DNA from: CAKZNE01 sp002695025
Lineage (GTDB): Bacteria; Bacteroidota; Bacteroidia; Flavobacteriales; Schleiferiaceae
Assembly (NCBI GenBank): GCA_913043285.1
Contig: CAJWML010000022.1
Span: 1-64,000, forward strand
Reading direction: 5' to 3'
DNA: 64,000 bases
A model generated the notes under the pieces. The model saw only the letters and a program-made list of their open reading frames with translations, ran no database searches and had not been told where the DNA came from. Position numbers and translations under genes: made by a program. Shown in pieces: positions 24,765 through 33,699 of this stretch (positions within the stretch are counted from its first letter, which is position 1; every line of letters begins with the position of its first letter).

Positions 24765-25409
24765 TTGAGCCACCTGATACTAAATATGGGCGTGTTTGTG
24801 GTACTACTGCCACTGGTTGTAGCAGTTTTTCGGTACCGGAATCTTTCGGGCAGTCAACGTTGGTTGGTATTGATGCTGGCCATTGTGGCCACCAATCAAT
24901 TACTGGCTAAAGGGCTGATCTACTTTTTCCATATTAACAACCTTCCGTTCTTCCATCTTTACATAGCGGTGGAAAGCTTTTTCCTGCTCTGGCTGTTCCG
25001 GTATGAACTAAGCTGGAGACTCAAAGAACGTTGGCTTAAAGCCGGAGGTTTAATAATGGTAGGTTTGGTGCTTATAAACGGCTTATGGGTGCAGCCGTTT
25101 ACTGAATTCCCATCCAATATACGGGCCCTGGAAAGTGTGGTGATTATCGGCTTGTGCTTACTGTATTTTTACTTTACACTGGAAAAATTATCAGCTGTAA
25201 AGCTGGAACAATCCTTTATGTTTTGGTTGAGTAGCGGGCTGGTGCTTTACTTTGGGGGTAACCTCATGTTATTTATATTTAGTAATTACGTGGGGGAGCA
25301 GGAACGTGAAGTGTTCATCCAGATATGGACTATACATTCCGTACTTAACATAATATTATATACCATGTACGCTATTGCCTTACTATGCCGGGATCCACAT
25401 CAGAAGTAA
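24765..25409 (+). CDS. Multi-pass membrane protein of module 1 (candidate sensor)
   Basis: The protein has 214 residues from a TTG at 24765; an ATG at 24786 is the other option. Six to seven hydrophobic helices span nearly the whole length, with a conserved FFHIN...FHLYIAVESFFLLW stretch. The gene at 29881-30573 encodes a protein of the same design (YLFHIYTVLEFALLAW at the matching place, and a similar C-terminal IH..L..I), and both lie directly before a histidine kinase gene. So they are paralogues and the likely membrane sensors or kinase partners. The 3' end overlaps the kinase gene by 25 bases, which implies coupled translation. It has no recognised family name. Confidence 0.7.
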   Translation: MSHLILNMGVFVVLLPLVVAVFRYRNLSGSQRWLVLMLAIVATNQLLAKGLIYFFHINNLPFFHLYIAVESFFLLWLFRYELSWRLKERWLKAGGLIMVGLVLINGLWVQPFTEFPSNIRALESVVIIGLCLLYFYFTLEKLSAVKLEQSFMFWLSSGLVLYFGGNLMLFIFSNYVGEQEREVFIQIWTIHSVLNIILYTMYAIALLCRDPHQK

Positions 25410-26188
25410 CCACCCTTTTTTTTACCAGCACGGTTATCACTTTGCTGTTGGTGGTATGCCTGGTGCTTTTTGTGGTGGTGTATCAACGTAAACTTCTCGC
25501 GCAGCAAAGCCGGTTAAAGGCCGCAGAACACCGCTACCAGATTGATCTTTTAAAAAGTAGCATTGCCACCCAGGAAGAAGAGCGCAGCCGTATTGCCAAG
25601 GATCTTCACGATGATATTGGGGTAACGCTGCTGGCGGTGAAGTTGCACTTGCAACAATTTGCGCGTAAGGTTCCGCATGATTCTTTATACCAGGAGTTTG
25701 TGGACGAGGCCCGTAAGTTATTGGATGATAGCATTCACAATGTAAGGTCGGTAGCCGCTAATCTTATGCCTTCCTCACTTGAAAAATGGGGGCTTATTCC
25801 TGCTCTCAAGGATCTGATCCAAACAATTTCGCAAACTTCGGGACCTGATATTCAATTACAGTTTCAGGGTGAAGAACTTTCCGGTCTTTCCAAGGAAACG
25901 GCTGTGGCCCTGTACCGTATGGTAAAGGAATTACTGACCAACTCATTAAAGCATGCCGGTGCTCAAATAATCCGGATAGTTTTAAAACAAAGCAGCGATG
26001 GTCTGCTATTGCAGTATAGCGATGATGGGAAAGGTTTTGACAGCCAGAGAAAATATAAAGGAGCAGGGCTCCGCAATATTCGCAGCCGGGTGCTGATGAT
26101 GAATGGAGAAGTTCGTTTTGATTCTACCCCCGGTGAAGGCCTGGATGTATGGATACACATTCCTGTTTCAAACCATATCCCGCTATGA
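25385..26188 (+). CDS. Small NarL-type sensor histidine kinase, module 1
   Basis: There are 267 residues. One membrane helix (about 12-34) is followed by a short coiled coil, the HisKA_3 domain with RIAKDLHDDIG (H75), and a HATPase domain with N-box KELLTNSLKHAG and G-box DDGKGFD. It has no sensor domain of its own, so it must take its signal from another protein; the overlapping membrane protein gene upstream is the best candidate. The stop overlaps the ATG of the response regulator gene (ATGA). The design is the same as the kinase at 29156-29926. Confidence 0.9.
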   Translation: MPGSTSEVTTLFFTSTVITLLLVVCLVLFVVVYQRKLLAQQSRLKAAEHRYQIDLLKSSIATQEEERSRIAKDLHDDIGVTLLAVKLHLQQFARKVPHDSLYQEFVDEARKLLDDSIHNVRSVAANLMPSSLEKWGLIPALKDLIQTISQTSGPDIQLQFQGEELSGLSKETAVALYRMVKELLTNSLKHAGAQIIRIVLKQSSDGLLLQYSDDGKGFDSQRKYKGAGLRNIRSRVLMMNGEVRFDSTPGEGLDVWIHIPVSNHIPL

Positions 26189-26838
26189 TAAGGATAGCTA
26201 TTGCCGATGATCACAGCCTCTTCAGGAGAGGAATTGCCATGATCATTAACGAAGCAGAAAATCTGCAACTGGTGAGCGAAGCATCCAATGGCAAAGACCT
26301 GGTAAAAGCGTTATCGGAAAATCCGGCCGATGTAGTATTGCTGGATTTGGAAATGCCGGAAATGGACGGGGTGGAAACCCTCGCGGTACTGAAGGAAAAG
26401 TTTCAGGATGTTAGGGTGGTGATCCTTACGATGCACCGGGATGAACAGTTCATTATACACCTAATGCAACATGGAGCCAATGGCTACCTTCTTAAAGATG
26501 CTGAACCCGAAGAATTGGAAAGGTGTGTGGAAGCGGTTTATGAAAAGGGGTTTTATGCTTCCGATGCAAGCTATAAAGCCCTTATGACCAATGCCACCCA
26601 GGGTTTTATGAAAATAGAAGTCCCTGATTTTGCCGGGATAGTAAAGTTCAGTGAACGGGAATTGGAAGTACTGAAATTACTGTGCGATGGACTTACCACC
26701 CAGGCGGTAGCCGACCGCTTGTTTTTAAGTCCGCGAACCATAGAAGGTTACCGCAAACGCCTCACCGAAAAAACGGGAACCAAAAACACGGTGGAACTGG
26801 CCATTTTTGCCGTGCAAAAGGGATTGGTTAAGAAATAA
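26185..26838 (+). CDS. NarL/LuxR-type response regulator, module 1
   Basis: The product has 217 residues from the ATG at 26185, which overlaps the kinase stop; the frame to 26149 lies inside the kinase gene. The receiver has DD at 8-9, phospho-acceptor D54 (VLLDLEMPEMDG) and a conserved Lys (LLKDAEP). A LuxR helix-turn-helix is at about 150-212 (FSERELEVLKLLCDGLTTQA...SPRTIEGYRKRL). It is the likely protein that binds the GCGGGAAAACCCGC sites at 23871-23912 at the head of its own operon. A strong terminator follows at 26959. Confidence 0.92.
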   Translation: MIRIAIADDHSLFRRGIAMIINEAENLQLVSEASNGKDLVKALSENPADVVLLDLEMPEMDGVETLAVLKEKFQDVRVVILTMHRDEQFIIHLMQHGANGYLLKDAEPEELERCVEAVYEKGFYASDASYKALMTNATQGFMKIEVPDFAGIVKFSERELEVLKLLCDGLTTQAVADRLFLSPRTIEGYRKRLTEKTGTKNTVELAIFAVQKGLVKK

Positions 26839-26958
26839 ACGAACCGGCCGCAGAAAGAGAAGATTAAGAATTCCGGGAAAAACGCGGATGTATAAAGGGT
26901 ACTAGTGTAAGCCTGATTTTAACTTTTACTCTTTTAGAACATATTTAAAATATAATAC

Positions 26959-26982
26959 AAAGCCCCTCAAACGAGGGGCTTT
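26959..26982. terminator. Bidirectional intrinsic terminator
   Basis: AAAGCCCCTC-AAAC-GAGGGGCTTT forms a perfect 10-pair stem. It lies between the convergent regulator and lipase genes, with A/T runs on both sides. Confidence 0.85.
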
Positions 26983-27002
26983 AGTATTAGCGATTTTAGG
27001 GT

Positions 27003-28292
27003 TTAGACTGTTTTCACCTCGTTTGCCTGAGGAAGATTAGTTAAATCTACTCCGGTGGCCCGTTTGACCATTTCAGCGGCCAGGTCTACTTCCTGTGAAG
27101 AAGAGGGCTTATCGTTACTCCGGATGGTGTTGTAGCGATTCATAAATCCTTCAATGTCAAGCAGGCGATTGTACTCCGTGGTATGCTGGGTAAGCGCCTG
27201 ATAGAGATAGCGTACGGTTTCTTTGAACGTGTCACTGTAATCCTGTAGACCTGGAGGCAAAATAAGGGGGCTGACAAAAGCCAGCTTCTTCTGCACTTCA
27301 TTATCCGTATCCTGGTTGAACGCACAATTGGCCAGGGCGGTCCAGGGTTGAACCTGACGGTAAGGATTTCCTGGAATACGTCCCCATTGTATACCTGCTT
27401 TGTAAGCATCAAGGGATAATCCGGTTGCAATCATACCTATGACCGGGTTTTGGGGATTGGCATCGGATGGAGAATCTATTTGGCCACCATTTTCGGGAGA
27501 ATAAAGGGTGGGGATCTTATCTATGGTATCCGGTTGGTACCCATGGGGCACCACATCAAAGGTATTGTATTCACTGTGGTAGTCAATTTTACCATCCTGG
27601 ATGAGGTTTCCGTAATAGTCGGCAAAATCCTTGGTGCCGGGGGTGGCACCGGCCGTAGGGTAGGTAGAAATGGTAGTCACCTGTCCTTTGCTGTTCCATT
27701 GGTCCTGGTTATTTTGCAGGTATAACGCCAGAACGGGTGAAAGAGCCCCGCCTAAACTGTGACCGGCAACCGATAATTCAGCATTCTGAATGTCAGAATT
27801 GGACGCCAGGAAATTTCCCAGGGCATCCACAATGGAGCTTCCTTTGGTTTGAGGTTCCGGCATCTTGTTCAACAAAATGTCAAGGCCATTGTAGGTTCCT
27901 GTAGATACGGCTCCTGAATTCGATGGCCCTGAAATATCTTTCCAGGCTTTGGTGGTACTTACATCAAAATCCTCATCCATCCAGCCAAACATGGAAACGC
28001 TGTTGGTGCCGGCAATAGCAATGACCAAAAGGTTTTGAGAAGGGCTGTGGAGGAGGCTCATTACGTTATCAGCATGTGCGAAAGAAGAGGTCTGATCCTG
28101 CGAATACACATAGGGGCCCCATACGGGTTTCCAGTCGCTGCCGATAAAACTCTGGCAGGTTAAGTCGCCCAGAACATCGGTGTTTACTTTTTGAACATAG
28201 TTTTGGAGGGCGCTAAAGGAAGAAAACTTAAGCCCGAGTGCGGAATTGCTGGCCAGGGAAAGGCAGTGGATAATTTGCGGTTTAGAGTACAT
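27003..28292 (-). CDS. Class 3 lipase-like alpha/beta hydrolase
   Basis: The ATG at 28292 gives 429 residues starting MYSKPQIIHCLSLASNSALG. The frame is open to 28421, but that extension does not look like a signal peptide and reaches near the operator. The core has the lipase 3 pattern: LLVIAIAGTNS (oxyanion region, 88-98), the nucleophile elbow VAGHSLGGA (S179), and a later YNTFDVVPHGY that probably carries the catalytic Asp. No clear signal peptide exists, so the enzyme may act in the cytosol or leave by another route. It lies between two kinase modules. Upstream is the palindrome GGTAGTACTACC, shared with the promoter of module 2, which points to control by the regulator at 28471-29163. 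The substrate is unknown. Confidence 0.8.
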   Translation of the reverse strand: MYSKPQIIHCLSLASNSALGLKFSSFSALQNYVQKVNTDVLGDLTCQSFIGSDWKPVWGPYVYSQDQTSSFAHADNVMSLLHSPSQNLLVIAIAGTNSVSMFGWMDEDFDVSTTKAWKDISGPSNSGAVSTGTYNGLDILLNKMPEPQTKGSSIVDALGNFLASNSDIQNAELSVAGHSLGGALSPVLALYLQNNQDQWNSKGQVTTISTYPTAGATPGTKDFADYYGNLIQDGKIDYHSEYNTFDVVPHGYQPDTIDKIPTLYSPENGGQIDSPSDANPQNPVIGMIATGLSLDAYKAGIQWGRIPGNPYRQVQPWTALANCAFNQDTDNEVQKKLAFVSPLILPPGLQDYSDTFKETVRYLYQALTQHTTEYNRLLDIEGFMNRYNTIRSNDKPSSSQEVDLAAEMVKRATGVDLTNLPQANEVKTV

Positions 28293-28441
28293 AATGCACT
28301 GAATTTTGTTGGTTTCACCTACTCGGTTTTCCAATTGGGAAGGCTTTTCGGCTTCGGCCTGCCTTAGGAGTAAAGGCGTTACCAAAAGTGAAAAAGAAGG
28401 AGGGAGAGAGTTAGCGCACAACTACCCTTTTCTTAAAATCA

Positions 28442-28453
28442 GGTAGTACTACC
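28442..28453. promoter_or_regulatory. Palindromic operator, module 2, lipase copy
   Basis: GGTAGTACTACC is a perfect 12-base palindrome, within CAGGTAGTACTACCCGG. It lies 150 bases before the chosen lipase ATG and just behind the regulator gene. The same core, extended to 16 bases, lies before the module 2 operon at 31327-31342. Confidence 0.65.
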
Positions 28454-28470
28454 CGGTTGGGGTAGAAAGT

Positions 28471-29163
28471 TTATCGGATGCCGAATTCCAATAGTTTAGC
28501 GTTCCAGTCAATCAGGTTATGAGCGAGGGCAAAAAGTACCAGGCCAGCGGTGTTTTTAGCTTCAGTCTTCAAGAGTAAATTATTGCGGTGGCCTTCCACC
28601 GTACGAATGCTGATAAAGAGTTTTTCCGCGATCTCGGCATTGGTATATTGCTCACAAATAAGCTGCAGGATTTCCGTTTCCCGCCCGGTCAGCTCGTGGC
28701 TGTCCGTAGTAGGGGGGGCTTTCATTCCGGAGCCCGAGCTTAACTGCTCCTGCAGGCCTTTTAACTGATCATCAGTAAAATAAAGGCCCCTGGCCTGAAC
28801 CTGAGCTATGACTTCCTGTAATAGATCAGGATTTATATCTTTCGGTAAAAAGGCATTAACCCCCAGCTTTAGCATATACCCCACAAAGGTTTCACGGTAG
28901 TGGCTGGAGAGAATGATGATCTTCAGTTCGGGGCAAAGCTTCTTCAGTTGTTCGGTGGTAGCAATGCCGTCTTTCTTCTTCATACGGAGGTCAACCACGG
29001 CAATGTGCGGTTTTTCAACAGCACCTTCCAGCTTTTCCAATAATTCTTCACCATCATTGGCGGTAAAGAGGATCTGCAGCTTCTTGTCCTTTTCAAGAAG
29101 GGCTTTTAGGCCATTAAGGAAAAGTTCTTCATCATCAGCCATTACGATCTTGATCTTATCCAT
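28471..29163 (-). CDS. NarL/LuxR-type response regulator, module 2
   Basis: There are 230 residues. The receiver has DDE at 10-12, phospho-acceptor D58 (VVDLRMKKKDG) and Lys in LPKDINP. The LuxR helix-turn-helix (about 155-215) reads LTGRETEILQLICEQYTNAE...SIRTVEGHRNNLLLKT. The gene overlaps the kinase gene before it by eight bases. It is the last gene of a four-gene operon that starts at 31268. Its operator is probably GGTAGTACTACC, found ahead of its own operon and ahead of the lipase gene just downstream. That binding is inferred from arrangement. Confidence 0.92.
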   Translation of the reverse strand: MDKIKIVMADDEELFLNGLKALLEKDKKLQILFTANDGEELLEKLEGAVEKPHIAVVDLRMKKKDGIATTEQLKKLCPELKIIILSSHYRETFVGYMLKLGVNAFLPKDINPDLLQEVIAQVQARGLYFTDDQLKGLQEQLSSGSGMKAPPTTDSHELTGRETEILQLICEQYTNAEIAEKLFISIRTVEGHRNNLLLKTEAKNTAGLVLFALAHNLIDWNAKLLEFGIR

Positions 29164-29926
29164 GGGGTATCAGAATTAGAGTTGAGGTTCCCTTACCAAG
29201 GGAACTCTTTATGCGGTAAAGGCCATTAAGCAACTGAACACGTGATTCAATATTTCCCAGCCCCAGCCCGCCTTTGGTATTTGAAAGCTTAAATCCACAA
29301 CCATTATCTTTCACCAGCAAGCTTGTATATGTGGTGGTGATCCTGAGTTGTACGGAGATGACTGAAGCTTGAGCATGTTTCAGTACGTTCTGTATCAATT
29401 CCTGTATAATCCGAAACAATTGTAAGGATATCTCACCTTGCGGAGGCTCTCCATTTTGGTTAGTATGGAATTCGGTTTCAACTTTTCCTTTTAAGGGAAG
29501 CAGGTAATCTTTGATGGTTTCCACCAGGCCCAATTCCGCCAGGAGGGGAGGGTAGAGGTCGTGGGAAATATTTCGCGACAGGCGCAGGGTCTCATCAAGC
29601 AACGGAACCATTTGTCCGGTAACCTCCGTATCTCCCTGCTTTAACTGGTGAAGATTCAGCTTCAGTATGGTAAGGCGTGATGAAAGCTCATCATGCAGGT
29701 TGGCAGCAATACGCTGGCGCTCCCTTTCCTGGATATTAATACTGTTGTATAAAAGCTTTTGCTGATGTGTCAGTTCAGCCTGCCGCATTCGTTCCCGTTC
29801 CTGCATTACCCTGCGGATGGCCAGCCTGAAAATTACAATAACCAGCACGGCCAGAGTGGTCATGGCCAATACAGCTACGGTCATCCATAAGGTGAAATCT
29901 TCGTTAGGCGACTGTCCTTCTGCCAT
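29156..29926 (-). CDS. Small NarL-type sensor histidine kinase, module 2
   Basis: From the ATG at 29926 the protein has 256 residues; the frame reaches 29983 inside the membrane protein gene. One membrane helix is at about 14-36. A coiled coil leads into HisKA_3 with RIAANLHDELS (H78), and a HATPase domain follows with N-box ELIQNVLKHAQ and G-box DNGCGF. It overlaps the upstream membrane protein gene by 46 bases and the regulator gene by 8, so all three are made together. Like its counterpart in module 1 it has no sensor domain of its own. Confidence 0.88.
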   Translation of the reverse strand: MAEGQSPNEDFTLWMTVAVLAMTTLAVLVIVIFRLAIRRVMQERERMRQAELTHQQKLLYNSINIQERERQRIAANLHDELSSRLTILKLNLHQLKQGDTEVTGQMVPLLDETLRLSRNISHDLYPPLLAELGLVETIKDYLLPLKGKVETEFHTNQNGEPPQGEISLQLFRIIQELIQNVLKHAQASVISVQLRITTTYTSLLVKDNGCGFKLSNTKGGLGLGNIESRVQLLNGLYRIKSSLGKGTSTLILIPHG

Positions 29927-30573
29927 AGGGCAATAATACAGGTGAGGTGGAAGATAAAAGTAAGCAAAGCATGAATGATCCAAAGGTACATAACCTTTGA
30001 AAGGTCACTGCTAACCATTTGGTTCATAATAAGGAATATGATAAAACTTCCGATGAAATAGAGTAATATACCCGAGTTGGCATAGCCCAGAGCGTGAAAA
30101 TGGTCGAGATAGCGCGTAGGCTCCTTGAGGCTTTGGATAAAAAAAGTGAGGGCTAAGCCCGCCAACGTTCCATTTACAAGAAGTTTGTGGTAGGTCTGGA
30201 AAGTTTCGGGAGACCAATTGTTTAGAGCCAGGTGGGCAATGGAATAGGCGGCTACCGAAAAGAAAGCCAATAGCAAAAATACCTTTAGCACCTTGCTCAT
30301 TCTACGCGAAAAGATACGGGTATACATCCAGGCCAGAAGAGCAAATTCAAGAACCGTATAAATATGAAAAAGATATAGGTTGCTTCCCTCCAGCCATTCA
30401 TACACGTAGAGCTTTGCTGTCAATTCTATGATCCCCACGGACAGAAGGTAGCCCCACAACCATTTAAGGGAGGAGATCAACCATTTCCATATCAAGAGGC
30501 AGCTCAGTACTCCGGCCCAGGTCATGGCAAGGTCTGCCAGTGCGATACCCTCAATTAGGTCGGCCGGTTTCAC
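29881..30573 (-). CDS. Multi-pass membrane protein of module 2 (candidate sensor)
   Basis: The product has 230 residues and six or seven hydrophobic helices. A central LYLFHIYTVLEFALLAW matches FFHLYIAVESFFLLW of the protein at 24765-25409, and both end with a W-I-H-x-L pattern in the last helix. The family has no name I know. Its ATG overlaps the stop of the preceding gene (ATGA) and its end overlaps the kinase gene. The arrangement implies a membrane sensor that works with a sensor-less kinase. Confidence 0.72.
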   Translation of the reverse strand: MKPADLIEGIALADLAMTWAGVLSCLLIWKWLISSLKWLWGYLLSVGIIELTAKLYVYEWLEGSNLYLFHIYTVLEFALLAWMYTRIFSRRMSKVLKVFLLLAFFSVAAYSIAHLALNNWSPETFQTYHKLLVNGTLAGLALTFFIQSLKEPTRYLDHFHALGYANSGILLYFIGSFIIFLIMNQMVSSDLSKVMYLWIIHALLTFIFHLTCIIALWQKDSRLTKISPYG

Positions 30574-31268
30574 TGGTCAAAATAGGAGGATAAAAGACTG
30601 TAACGATCCGCCTGATCGGTACCGAAGGGAGGTTTGGGCGTTGTAAAATCGGCCCCGTCCAGGTGAACGAAATTGTGGGAGTTGCCATCGTAAAAAAGTA
30701 AGGAAAGCTGGCTGTGAATATCTTCATCGGTTTCATCACGCAAACCAAAGAAAACGTAGAGCCCATTTTCATTTTCCGGAGATATATCAATATCGGCAAA
30801 GGGCACATCGGATACCAGGGTCATGCCGTCTTCACTGTTTACCATAAAAAACAACCAATTCTCACCACTATCCGCCCAGTTTTCCTCCAATTGAACCAGG
30901 TCTTCTTCTGAAGGGTCACACGCATCCCGCTGAGGTGCTACAAAACCCTGGCGTGAAAAGGGCGCGCAGTATATATAAGGTTCTTCCACATCGGGCACGT
31001 CCTCTGCTTCCGGAATCAACAGAAGGCTAAGTCGTAAAATAAGGCCTTTGGCATCTTCAACATGGCGGTGCACGCCAAAGTAGGCGTGTGCCTTTTGGTT
31101 TTGAAATTTTTCAGGGTTCAGGTTTGGGCTTATCACAAAACTGTAACCACTGTCAATCAAGAGTTGCTTTACCAGGGCAAAATTATTGCGATACTCCTGC
31201 CAGTTATTGATCTGCTCAATGGCTTCTTCCCTGGTAATGGTGTTCCCTGTGATGATGTTTGTTGTCAT
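30570..31268 (-). CDS. Acidic soluble protein heading module 2, 232 residues
   Basis: There is no signal peptide or membrane segment. The N-terminal 90 residues are helical and mixed (REEAIEQINNWQEYRNNFALVKQLL). The rest is acidic, with segments such as EAEDVPDVEEPYIYCAP and CDPSEEDLVQLEENW. I do not recognise a family. It is the first gene of the module 2 operon, overlapping the membrane protein gene by four bases, and lies downstream of the 16-base palindrome at 31327. It takes the place that a lipoprotein has in module 1. It could be the output of the system or a regulator of it. Confidence 0.65.
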   Translation of the reverse strand: MTTNIITGNTITREEAIEQINNWQEYRNNFALVKQLLIDSGYSFVISPNLNPEKFQNQKAHAYFGVHRHVEDAKGLILRLSLLLIPEAEDVPDVEEPYIYCAPFSRQGFVAPQRDACDPSEEDLVQLEENWADSGENWLFFMVNSEDGMTLVSDVPFADIDISPENENGLYVFFGLRDETDEDIHSQLSLLFYDGNSHNFVHLDGADFTTPKPPFGTDQADRYSLLSSYFDQ

Positions 31269-31326
31269 GGTGTTTGGATTGGTTTTTAAACAGTCTAAAG
31301 ATAGGGGTCTGTGGTTTGAAATGAAA

Positions 31327-31342
31327 CAGGTAGTACTACCTG
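31327..31342. promoter_or_regulatory. Palindromic operator, module 2, operon copy
   Basis: CAGGTAGTACTACCTG is a perfect 16-base palindrome. On the minus strand a TATCTTTA, close to the -7 consensus, lies about 36 bases downstream (31294-31301), a spacing that fits an activator bound near -43. The core is shared with 28442-28453. Confidence 0.7.
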
Positions 31343-31452
31343 GTTTTTCAGCCAGGTGCTGACCCTTGAATCAACGACTTTTTAATAAATCCTTAACCTT
31401 CACGTAAGACGGACTTTCCCGAAGCACGTCAATTTTGGGGGTTTAAGTTTAT

Positions 31453-33444
31453 ATGCCAGGAGGAAATAAAAAATGCCTTGGGAGTACCGGAAAATTGGTG
31501 ATGAGCGGAGTTACCCTCTTAATGGTTTCGCTGCATTGGGCTTTCTCCGCTTTATCTGATGGTCATCATGAAAGCCGGCAAAAGATCGTTTCATGGGTAA
31601 ACACCTGTAAAGCGAATATTCAGGAATTCAGAAGTGATGCTCATGCGTTTGAAGAAGGAAAAATTTCTCTCCAACAACTCAGAGAGAGCTTGACGGATAC
31701 ACGCCTTTCCTATAAAAGGGTTGAGTTTATTCTTACCTATTATTACCCGGAACATTGCCAAGCCTATATCAACGGGGCGCCCCTGGATCATCCGGATCCC
31801 TACCCACTGGATTCCAACAGCCAGGAGAGCTATTACCCCGGTGGACCCCTGGCGTATCTGAACAGCCAGCCCCTGGATCTCCTGGAAGGTGGGCATTACC
31901 TGGGGCAAAACAGGGTGGTAAAGCCGGTGGGTTTACAGGTTCTGGATGAATGGGTTTTTTCGGACGAGGCGGTCACCGCCAAAAAACATATCCGTGAGCT
32001 GGCCGATGAACTGGTGGTTAAGTTTGCCGTACTGAACAGGGCTATGGAAATCCGTAAGTATACCCTGGATTGGGAGGTACTGGAAGCAAGCCGTTTGCAG
32101 TTGGTGCGCATTTTTACCCTGGGAATTACCGGTTTTGATACACCCGGCTCGCTGAACGCCATAGCTGAGGCTAAGGCTTCATTAGAATCAATGCAGGAAT
32201 TATTGCCACCTCTGTTTAGTGAGGCATCCGCTTCAAAGAGGCATGGATTGAATACACTGCTGCGAGGAGCGGTTACTTTCCTGGAGCGTGAGGCAGACTT
32301 TGAGCAGCTGGACCGCCTTTATTTTTTAAAGGAATTTATCAACCCTATATATAAGGTGTTGGGTGAGCTTGGGGCGGAACTCCGTTTACCCACTTCGGCC
32401 AGTGTGAGCCAGCGCGAGAATTCATGGAACCCGGAAAGCATCAACATTTTTGCGGAGGATTTCCTGAACCCTTATTATTATGTAACCCTGCGCAGAGACC
32501 ACAATAGCGATGCATTGCAAAAACTGGGGAAACGCCTTTTTTATGAAAAACTCCTGAGCAGGAGTGGAGCGATGAGCTGCAGTAGCTGCCATCGGCCAGA
32601 GTTGGCCTTTTCGGATGGAATGCCTAAATCCTCAGCTTCTGAAAAAGGAAAAACCGTACAAAGGAATTCCCCGGGCTTGTTGAACGCTGTGTTTGCCGAT
32701 CGTTTTTTTTACGATCTCCGTGCTTTTGACCTGCAGGATCAGGCCGCTCACGTAGTGGGCAACCACCTGGAGTTTAATACCAGCTTTGAGGAGATCATAG
32801 CGAAGCTCAACGGTAATGCGGACTACCAAAATGCTTTTGCCGCGGTGTACGGTGTGGACAACACCATTACGCGGTATCAGTTTTCAGAGGCCCTTGCCTC
32901 GTACGTAATGTCGCTGGTTTCACTGAATAGCCCCTTTGACCGGTATGTGCGGGGAGAGCAGGATTCCCTGGACCCGAAGGCCAGGCAGGGCTTTAACCTT
33001 TTTATGGGTAAAGCGGCCTGCGGCACCTGTCATTTTGCTCCTACCTTCAGCGGGCTGGTGCCCCCGCTGTACCACGAAAATGAAAGTGAAGTGTTGGGGG
33101 TGTTGGCGAAACCCGGTACCTATACTATTGATGGTGATATGGGAAGGGTAGCTAACCGGGTTAAGTTTGAAGACCAGGATATTTACCGCAACTCATTTAA
33201 GACCGTTACGGTACGTAACGCAACACTTACTGCTCCTTATTTCCATAATGGAGCCTATTCCAGCCTGGAGGAAGTAATTGATTTTTACGACCAGGGTGGA
33301 GCGTTTGGCCTGGGACTGGAGTATGAGGTGCCACATCAGACCCTTCCGGGGGAACCTTTGGGTTTAACTGAGAACGAGAAGGAAGCCCTGCTAGTTTTCC
33401 TGGAAGCTCTGACCGATTCAGTTGCAATACAGAAATTTAAGTAA
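31453..33444 (+). CDS. Di-haem cytochrome c peroxidase (MauG/CcpA family) with N-terminal helical domain
   Basis: The product has 663 residues. An N-terminal hydrophobic segment (VMSGVTLLMVSLHWAFSAL) can act as signal. Residues 40-310 are helical and include YKRVEFILTYY and VGLQVLDEWVF, a layout like the imelysin-type extension of some Bacteroidota peroxidases. The C-terminal 330 residues hold the two haem-binding motifs CSSCH (376-380) and CGTCH (523-527). Such enzymes reduce peroxide or oxidise substrates in the periplasm. The gene is divergent from module 2 and 255 bases before the giant phosphatase gene. Whether these belong together is not shown. The N-terminal label is tentative. Confidence 0.85.
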   Translation: MPGGNKKCLGSTGKLVMSGVTLLMVSLHWAFSALSDGHHESRQKIVSWVNTCKANIQEFRSDAHAFEEGKISLQQLRESLTDTRLSYKRVEFILTYYYPEHCQAYINGAPLDHPDPYPLDSNSQESYYPGGPLAYLNSQPLDLLEGGHYLGQNRVVKPVGLQVLDEWVFSDEAVTAKKHIRELADELVVKFAVLNRAMEIRKYTLDWEVLEASRLQLVRIFTLGITGFDTPGSLNAIAEAKASLESMQELLPPLFSEASASKRHGLNTLLRGAVTFLEREADFEQLDRLYFLKEFINPIYKVLGELGAELRLPTSASVSQRENSWNPESINIFAEDFLNPYYYVTLRRDHNSDALQKLGKRLFYEKLLSRSGAMSCSSCHRPELAFSDGMPKSSASEKGKTVQRNSPGLLNAVFADRFFYDLRAFDLQDQAAHVVGNHLEFNTSFEEIIAKLNGNADYQNAFAAVYGVDNTITRYQFSEALASYVMSLVSLNSPFDRYVRGEQDSLDPKARQGFNLFMGKAACGTCHFAPTFSGLVPPLYHENESEVLGVLAKPGTYTIDGDMGRVANRVKFEDQDIYRNSFKTVTVRNATLTAPYFHNGAYSSLEEVIDFYDQGGAFGLGLEYEVPHQTLPGEPLGLTENEKEALLVFLEALTDSVAIQKFK

Positions 33445-33699
33445 TGAAGCGCCAGCATTCGGTAATCCCGGGAGTGGGTGGTATTAAGTGCGCTTTAAAT
33501 CCGGCTTAAGGATTAATTAAACTTCTCAGCGTATTATTTTAACCGAGATCCTTTCTTTTTAATTGGCATTCAAAGCATTGTGCTTCCTGAAACAGGGCTT
33601 CCAGCACCTGCAAATTTTAAGGCTCTGGTAATATCGTGCTAAGACTCAAGGAAACTAAGACACCCACTTTTGTGGCTCATTAAAAATCCAAAAAACATC

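Noticed and set aside
28293..28421. Longer N-terminus for the lipase
   Set aside because: The extra 43 residues (MCANSLPPSFSLLVTPLLLR...) have a weak hydrophobic run but no proper signal-peptide cleavage site, and the region is more like a leader; left as an open possibility.
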